NCBI RefSeq assembly: GCF_964340395.1
Contig: NC_135567.1
Coordinates: 1,788,109 to 1,852,108, forward strand
DNA from: Glandiceps talaboti
Lineage: Eukaryota > Hemichordata > Enteropneusta > Spengelidae
Direction of reading: 5' to 3'
Length of the DNA: 64,000 nucleotides
A program made the position numbers and the translations under genes. Within the stretch, counting starts at the first letter, position 1. Each line of letters starts with the position of its first letter. Below the pieces are notes generated by a model. That model saw only the letters and a program-made list of their open reading frames with translations, made no database searches and was not told the DNA's origin. Positions 62,901 to 64,000 of the stretch are shown piece by piece.

Positions 62901-64000
62901 TTTGAAAAGATATTACCACTGATAATAAAATTATGCTAATCTCCAAAATATTACTTCATTCAGCTATAATCTACTTGTGACATAAGGTTGTCACTACTTG
63001 TCATGTGCTTAGTACTGACAAAATACCCTTCAGTTAACTTGTACTTTACATTAGTGAAGGAAAAATAATATTGGGCAACAAAACCTAATGACCATTTTCA
63101 GTAATTTTACAATGCCAAAATCTTCACTTACTTCTTCTGCTTCTTGATTGGCTGTCTGATCTTCATCTGCCATCTCTGTTCGTGCCATCTTCCTTGGCCT
63201 TGGAGTTCCATCCTGAAAGGAATGAATCAAACAATACAGTATAAACTTATTGATGGAATGAAATAAAAGTCATTTAGATTCTAAAATTTACACTTAAAGT
63301 TGCCACTACTCAAATTAACCTCTTTGAAAAGATATTACCACTAATAATAAAATTATGCTAATCTCCCAAATATTACTTCATTCAGCTATAATCTACTTGT
63401 GACATAAAGTTGTCACTACTTGTCAGGTGCTTAGTACTGACAAAAGACCCTTTAGTTTACTTGTACTTTCCATTGGTGAAGGAAAAATAATATTGGGCAA
63501 CAAAACCTAATGACCATTTTCAGTAACTTTACAATGCCAAAATCTTCACTTACTTCTTCTGCTTCTTGATTGGCTGTCTGATCTTCATCTGCCATCTATG
63601 TTCGTGCCATCTTCCTTGGCCTTGGAGTTCCATCCTGAAAGGAATGAATCAAACAATACAGCATAAACTTATTGATGGAATGAAATAAAAGTCATTTAGA
63701 TTCTAAAATTTACACTTAAAGTTGCCACTACTTAAATTAACCTCTTTGAAAAGATATTACAACTGATAATAAAATTATGCTAATCTCCAAAATATTACTT
63801 CATTCAGCTATAATCTACTTGTGACATAAGGTTGTCACTACTTGTCATGTGCTTAGTACTGACAAAAGACCCTTTAGTTAACTTGTACTTTCCATTAGTG
63901 AAGGAAAAATAATATTGGGCAACAAAACCTAATGACCATTTTCAGTAATTTTACAATGCCAAAATCTTCACTTACTTCTTCTGCTTCTTGATTGGCTGTC
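2905..64000 (-). CDS. giant exon-array gene, 3' part, unknown repetitive protein
   Basis: Gene model on the minus strand: at least 140 complete 81-bp exons in the array, introns of about 341 bp, then the terminal exon at 2905-2949. The 5' end lies beyond 64000. Each exon is 27 codons, phase 0 at both ends. The residues are D1 G T P R P R K M A R T Q13, then M A, D or E at 16, and E D Q T A N Q E A E E27. The first half is basic (R5, R7, K8, R11) and the second acidic, with a net charge of about -3 per repeat and two prolines, so I expect an intrinsically disordered polyampholyte. There is no cysteine, signal peptide or membrane segment in the exons. The 135 usable exons would give about 3,640 residues. 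Seen: open frames and splice consensus in nearly every unit. Inferred: transcription and splicing. I do not recognise the family. An untranscribed exon-derived satellite is the main alternative. Confidence 0.5.
2952..3291 (-). other. diverged flank: probable last intron of the repeat gene
   Basis: AT-rich sequence between the terminal exon and the first recognisable 422-bp unit. Near 2952-2975 it still resembles the intron end of a unit, but the rest does not align clearly. A 63-codon plus-strand frame (3061-3252) has no similarity I can recognise and looks like chance. Homology to the array restarts near 3292 at CTTGTCATGTGCTTAG. Confidence 0.5.
3429..10475 (-). CDS. array exons, block 1 (17 exons)
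   Basis: Exon low ends, each running 81 bp upward: 3429, 3851, 4273, 4905, 5327 (85 bp, broken), 5753, 6175, 6597, 7019, 7441, 7863, 8285, 8707, 9129, 9551, 9973, 10395. One exon-less unit lies at 4593-4802. Private changes: A15T at 3429 and E17G at 4273. Residue 16 is E in 5753, 7019, 8285, 9973 and 10395, and D in the other intact ones. The exon at 5753 has a longer T-run in its acceptor (TTTTTTTCAG), as does 6175 further upstream. This is the 3' end of the proposed gene. Confidence 0.55.
4593..4802 (-). repeat. exon-less 210-bp unit 1
   Basis: A 212-bp internal deletion removes the exon and both splice sites, joining ACAATTCCAAG directly to ATATTACCACTGATAATAAAATTG near 4680. In the gene model the two flanking introns become one of about 551 bp. 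The same junction recurs in six other units, so the deletion occurred once and was copied. Confidence 0.9.
4905..4985 (-). CDS. representative 81-bp repeated exon (consensus form)
   Basis: This exon shows the consensus. Reading the minus strand, the intron ends GATTCATTCCTTTCAG just above 4985 and the exon starts GATGGAACTCC. The exon ends GCAGAAGAA at 4905 and is followed by the donor GTAAGTG (4898-4904). The acceptor has a pyrimidine-rich tract and the donor matches the metazoan consensus at every base. All three frames were checked: frame 1 (phase 0) is open; frame 2 is also open and would give a very basic peptide; frame 3 is closed by TGA in the D16 form. Frame 1 is preferred because most differences between copies fall at its third codon positions. 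There is no ATG in frame just upstream in most units, so the unit is an internal exon rather than a stand-alone gene. Confidence 0.6.
5327..5411 (-). pseudogene. disabled exon: +4 frameshift and stop
   Basis: The exon is 85 bp because of a 4-bp duplication (GATTGATTGG instead of GATTGG, near 5341-5348), and codon 2 is TGA instead of GGA (5406-5408). Both splice sites are intact, so inclusion would end translation. An identical exon lies at 15669-15753. Confidence 0.85.
10817..17019 (-). CDS. array exons, block 2 (15 exons)
   Basis: Exon low ends: 10817, 11239, 11661, 12083, 12505, 12927, 13349, 13771, 14193, 14615, 15247, 15669 (85 bp, broken), 16095, 16517, 16939. One exon-less unit lies at 14935-15144. 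Private changes: a silent GCA to GCG at codon 10 in 10817; D18V together with E16 in 11239; a silent AAG to AAA at codon 8 in 12083; R5K in 13771. Residue 16 is E in 11239, 11661 and 16095. From about 14696 the block repeats the 4354-7240 segment, including its exon-less and frameshifted units. Confidence 0.55.
14935..15144 (-). repeat. exon-less 210-bp unit 2
   Basis: Same deletion junction (near 15022) as at 4680 and with matching flanks. It lies 10,342 bp from unit 1 as part of the large segmental duplication. Confidence 0.9.
15669..15753 (-). pseudogene. disabled exon: second copy of the +4/stop exon
   Basis: It carries the same 4-bp duplication and G2-to-stop change as 5327-5411, exactly 10,342 bp away, so it spread by segmental duplication rather than by new mutation. 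Confidence 0.85.
17361..31780 (-). CDS. array exons, block 3 (35 exons)
   Basis: Exon low ends: 17361, 17783, 18205, 18627, 19049, 19471, 19893, 20315, 20737 (78 bp), 21156, 21578, 22000, 22422, 22844, 23266, 23688, 24110, 24532 (78 bp), 24951, 25373, 25795, 26217, 26639, 27061, 27483, 27905, 28327 (78 bp), 28746, 29168, 29590, 30012, 30434, 30856, 31278, 31700. All are open with intact splice sites. Residue 16 is E in 17361, 18205, 19893, 21156, 22000, 23266, 24110, 25373, 27061, 27905, 28746, 29590, 30856 and 31700. An E16 unit usually follows a D16 unit whose downstream intron reads GACACAAGACCC, which gives a two-unit alternation. Apart from D/E16 and the three 78-bp exons I saw no amino-acid change in this block. 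Confidence 0.57.
18103..20570. repeat. higher-order duplication B, copy 1 (copy 2 at 25271-27738)
   Basis: Offset 7,168 bp (17 units less two 3-bp deletions). Shared marks include the E16 unit followed by the unit with ACAGCATAAAC, then ATTCTGAAATTTAC near 18774 and 25942, and the same order of GACACAAG and E16 units. Confidence 0.75.
20635..22100. repeat. higher-order duplication C, copy 1 (copy 2 at 28225-29690)
   Basis: Offset 7,590 bp (18 units less two 3-bp deletions). Both copies begin with a 78-bp exon unit, then E16, GACACAAG-D16, E16. After a mismatched stretch the same offset holds again for about 22510-23560 against 30100-31150 (shared TAAATTTATTG and TACACCTAAAG after TTACATTC), a mosaic that suggests gene conversion. 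Confidence 0.65.
20737..20814 (-). CDS. 78-bp exon variant with in-frame deletion and A25S
   Basis: The exon lacks one GAA codon at its 3' end and has TCA (Ser) instead of GCA (Ala) at codon 25, so it ends QESE before the intact donor GTAAG. The frame is preserved. Confidence 0.55.
23164..24850. repeat. higher-order duplication D, copy 1 (copy 2 at 26959-28644)
   Basis: Offset 3,795 bp (nine units less one 3-bp deletion). Both copies run E16, GACACAAG-D16, E16 with a TTTTAATATTT flank, then the 78-bp exon. Small differences exist (TAGAATCT at 23409, TTACACTTAAAG at 24266). Confidence 0.7.
24532..24609 (-). CDS. 78-bp exon variant, in-frame codon loss
   Basis: One GAA codon is missing at the 3' end, so the exon ends QEAE before GTAAG. 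The donor is unaffected and the frame kept. It is identical to 28327-28404, 3,795 bp away. Confidence 0.55.
28327..28404 (-). CDS. 78-bp exon variant, copy
   Basis: Same one-codon loss as at 24532. Neighbouring units on the high-coordinate side differ in residue 16, so the shared segment ends close to this exon. Confidence 0.55.
32122..41909 (-). CDS. array exons, block 4 (24 exons)
   Basis: Exon low ends: 32122, 32544, 32966, 33388, 33810, 34232, 34654, 35076, 35498, 35920, 36342, 36764, 37186, 37608, 38030, 38452, 38874, 39296, 39719, 40141, 40563, 40985, 41407, 41829. All have intact splice sites and open frames. Mostly D16; E16 in 32544, 35076, 36764, 40141 and 41829. The exons at 37186 and 41407 have AACATC instead of AAAATC just inside the downstream intron. 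The exon at 40563 has the silent GCG at codon 10. The exon at 41829 is the most changed here (R11P, A15T, E16, silent GCT at codon 21) and marks the transition to the damaged block that follows. Confidence 0.57.
42149..42358 (-). repeat. exon-less 210-bp unit 3
   Basis: Same junction near 42236. The preceding flank has a private CATAAGCTTGTC and AAATACCC, and the unit has ATATTATTTCATTC instead of ATATTACTTCATTC, shared with units 4 and 6. Confidence 0.9.
42461..47810 (-). CDS. array exons, block 5 (12 exons, damaged zone)
   Basis: Exon low ends: 42461, 42883, 43305 (stop), 43936, 44568, 44990, 45621, 46043, 46465 (acceptor lost), 46887, 47308, 47730. Exon-less units at 42149, 43624, 44256 and 45309 are interspersed, and a further one starts at 48050. 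Private changes: E24D in 42461, whose acceptor is TTTTAG instead of TTTCAG; M9I in 42883; D18V with E16 in 46043. A single-base deletion in the intron just downstream of 47308 leaves that exon intact. This is the zone with the highest density of unit damage in the window. Confidence 0.5.
43305..43385 (-). pseudogene. disabled exon: stop at codon 16
   Basis: Codon 16 is TAA (43338-43340), one base from the GAA of E16 units. Length and splice sites are normal. Its nearest relative by flanking sequence, the unit starting at 44888, has a normal D16 exon. Confidence 0.85.
43624..43833 (-). repeat. exon-less 210-bp unit 4
   Basis: Same junction near 43711, with the ATTATTTCATTC variant. Its flank carries TTATATTCTAAATTTAC, a one-base-shorter form shared only with the flank of the exon-less unit at 45309, 1,685 bp away. 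Confidence 0.9.
44256..44465 (-). repeat. exon-less 210-bp unit 5
   Basis: Same deletion, but the junction reads CCAAGTTATTACCACTAATAAT near 44343, a small change from the other six copies. Confidence 0.9.
45309..45518 (-). repeat. exon-less 210-bp unit 6
   Basis: Same junction near 45396. Flanks match unit 4 (43624), including the shortened TTATATTCTAAATTTAC and the ATTATTTCATTC variant. Confidence 0.9.
46465..46545 (-). pseudogene. disabled exon: splice acceptor destroyed
   Basis: The acceptor TTTCAG is TTTCAT (46546-46548 on the plus strand read ATG instead of CTG), so the invariant AG is lost. The exon itself stays open but has G2E and P4S as well as E16. It would be skipped, merging two introns. 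Confidence 0.8.
48050..48259 (-). repeat. exon-less 210-bp unit 7
   Basis: Same junction near 48137. The following flank has CAGATACAATCTCCTTGTGAC. It sits at the border between the damaged zone and the subtype-rich zone. Confidence 0.9.
48260..49880. repeat. higher-order duplication F, copy 1 (copy 2 at 57544-59164)
   Basis: Offset 9,284 bp (22 units). Shared marks in order: Q19H exon, AATCTCAAAAATATT, Q13E exon, AAAGACATTTACATTCAAAAA, the ACAGCATAAAC unit, AATTATCCTC and GACAAAAGGTTGTGAC. Confidence 0.8.
48362..64000 (-). CDS. array exons, block 6 (38 exons, subtype-rich zone)
   Basis: Exon low ends: 48362, 48784, 49206, 49628, 50050, 50472, 50894, 51316, 51738, 52160, 52582, 53004, 53426, 53848, 54270, 54692, 55114, 55536, 55958, 56380, 56802, 57224, 57646, 58068, 58490, 58912, 59334, 59756, 60178, 60600, 61022, 61444, 61866, 62288, 62710, 63132, 63554 (stop), 63976 (cut by the window edge). 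Three subtypes occur. Q19H with a silent A21 change: 48362, 52582, 54270, 55114, 56802, 57646, 61022, 62710. Q13E: 48784, 50050, 53004, 54692, 55536, 57224, 58068, 61444, 63132. E16: 50894, 51738, 53848, 59334, 60178, 62288. This is the 5'-most part of the proposed gene inside the window. Confidence 0.52.
50370..55093. repeat. higher-order duplication G, copy 1 (copy 2 at 58810-63533)
   Basis: Offset 8,440 bp (20 units) over about 4.7 kb. Marks shared in register include AGACACTTTAG (50787 and 59227), ACAGTAAAAACTT, ATTACGCTAATC, AAACTTAATGATGG, AAGTCACTTACATTC, CCACTTGTGATGAAATT, GGGTAACAAAACC, ATTTATAGTAA and ACTTATCGATGG. I noticed only isolated differences (for example TACTTTACATTAG at 63046), so this is one of the youngest events. 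Confidence 0.88.
54085..56275. repeat. higher-order duplication H, copy 1 (copy 2 at 56617-58807)
   Basis: Offset 2,532 bp (six units). Both copies show Q19H, Q13E, Q19H, Q13E, then the ACAGCATAAAC unit and GACAAAAGGTTGTGAC, with shared CTTCAGTTTAC and GACATAAAGTTGTC. Copy 1 also overlaps the end of duplication G, so the region is built from nested events. Confidence 0.82.
63554..63634 (-). pseudogene. disabled exon: stop at codon 13
   Basis: Codon 13 is TAG (63596-63598) where other units have CAG (Q) or GAG (E). Splice sites are intact. It is the 5'-most complete exon in the window, so in the gene model it must be skipped or every transcript including it would be truncated. Confidence 0.85.

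Larger units (their letters stand above)
3292..64000 (-). repeat. 422-bp tandem array, 148 units, open at right edge
   Basis: Head-to-tail units of 422 bp in one orientation. Taking the TTA of CCCTTTA as unit start, there are units from 3327 to 63874: 140 full exon-bearing units, one cut by the window edge, and seven 210-bp exon-less units. Unit lengths depart from 422 only by small indels (+4 twice, -3 three times, +1 once, -1 three times), and these account exactly for the span. Units are nearly identical. Most variable sites lie outside the 81-bp exon, for example CTTTACTT/CTTTAGTT/TAGTTAAC, ACAATTCC/ACAATGCC, TTACATTC/TTAGATTC, ATTATGCTAATC/ATTGTGATAATC and CAGCTTCAA/CAGCTACAA/CAGCTATAA/CAGATACAA. 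No transposon termini or coding remnants of a mobile element are visible inside the unit. Confidence 0.99.

Noticed and set aside
3327-63000. A 66-residue minus-strand open frame in most units, running from the exon into the following intron and ending in a hydrophobic segment
   Set aside because: In most units it opens at TTG, not ATG, and the only in-frame ATG upstream occurs in the few units with ACAGCATAAAC. A consensus donor GTAAGTG sits in its middle. In many units beyond 48 kb the intron part has an early TAA (CCATTAGTG on the plus strand) while the exon stays open. It is better read as exon plus intron read-through.
3429-63634. Frame 2 of the repeated exon, which is also almost fully open and would give a very basic peptide
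   Set aside because: It has a stop in the exon at 42883 and the same frameshifts as frame 1. Changes that are silent in frame 1 become H to R, R to K and P to L in frame 2. The candidate terminal exon stops after four codons in frame 2. It is not completely excluded.
3292-64000. CRISPR array
   Set aside because: The 422-bp units are contiguous and alike along their whole length; there are no short repeats with unique spacers, and the setting is eukaryotic.
3292-64000. Tandem mobile element or rDNA/5S/histone gene cluster
   Set aside because: No terminal repeats, no transposase or reverse transcriptase frames, no rRNA or tRNA-like sequence and no histone coding sequence in the unit. The MARTQ stretch only superficially recalls the start of histone H3.

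Overview
The window looks like nuclear DNA of a multicellular eukaryote, most likely an animal. It is AT-rich, carries long (CA)n, (TA)n and (GAC)n microsatellites and minisatellites, shows no bacterial-style gene packing, and contains consensus GT-AG splice signals. A mollusc such as a cephalopod would fit, but that is a weak guess.

Layout. Positions 1-754 hold the end of a 48-bp minisatellite. Positions 755-2890 are non-coding-looking DNA with an AC/AT microsatellite, a GC-rich foldback, a degenerate TCATTTACC-type repeat region, two perfect 13-bp hairpins, (CA)37 and (GAC)n. From about 3292 to the end of the window (64000, still open) runs one huge head-to-tail array of a 422-bp unit: 140 complete exon-bearing units, one cut by the window edge, and seven 210-bp units that have lost their centre.

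The striking point is what the unit contains. On the minus strand each 422-bp unit carries an 81-bp segment with a good acceptor (TTCCTTTCAG) before it and a perfect donor (GTAAGTG) after it. The segment is exactly 27 codons, opens and closes in phase 0, and encodes a charged, disorder-prone repeat that starts DGTPRPRKMARTQ and ends EDQTANQEAEE. The other 341 bp behave as an intron. Just past the low-coordinate end of the array a diverged copy of the acceptor and exon start (2905-2949) reads DGPRMNMKTQECDY and then a stop, as a terminal exon would. The simplest reading is the 3' part of a giant minus-strand gene made by mass duplication of one symmetric exon. If all 135 usable exons were joined they would encode about 3,640 residues in this window alone. 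Every exon is frame-neutral and nearly every splice site is the same, so exon skipping would change protein length but not frame. I do not recognise the protein. Transcription is not shown by the sequence, and an untranscribed satellite derived from an exon remains possible.

History of the array. Shared private mutations reveal higher-order duplications: 10,342 bp (25 units), 9,284 bp, 8,440 bp (20 units), 7,590/7,168/3,795 bp, 2,532 bp (6 units) and 1,685 bp. The central part (about 17-41 kb) is the most uniform. The 42-48 kb part is the most damaged, with five of the seven exon-less units, a stop codon and a lost splice acceptor. The 48-63.5 kb part has its own exon subtypes (Q19H and Q13E, usually as a fixed pair). 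Five of the 140 complete exons are disabled.
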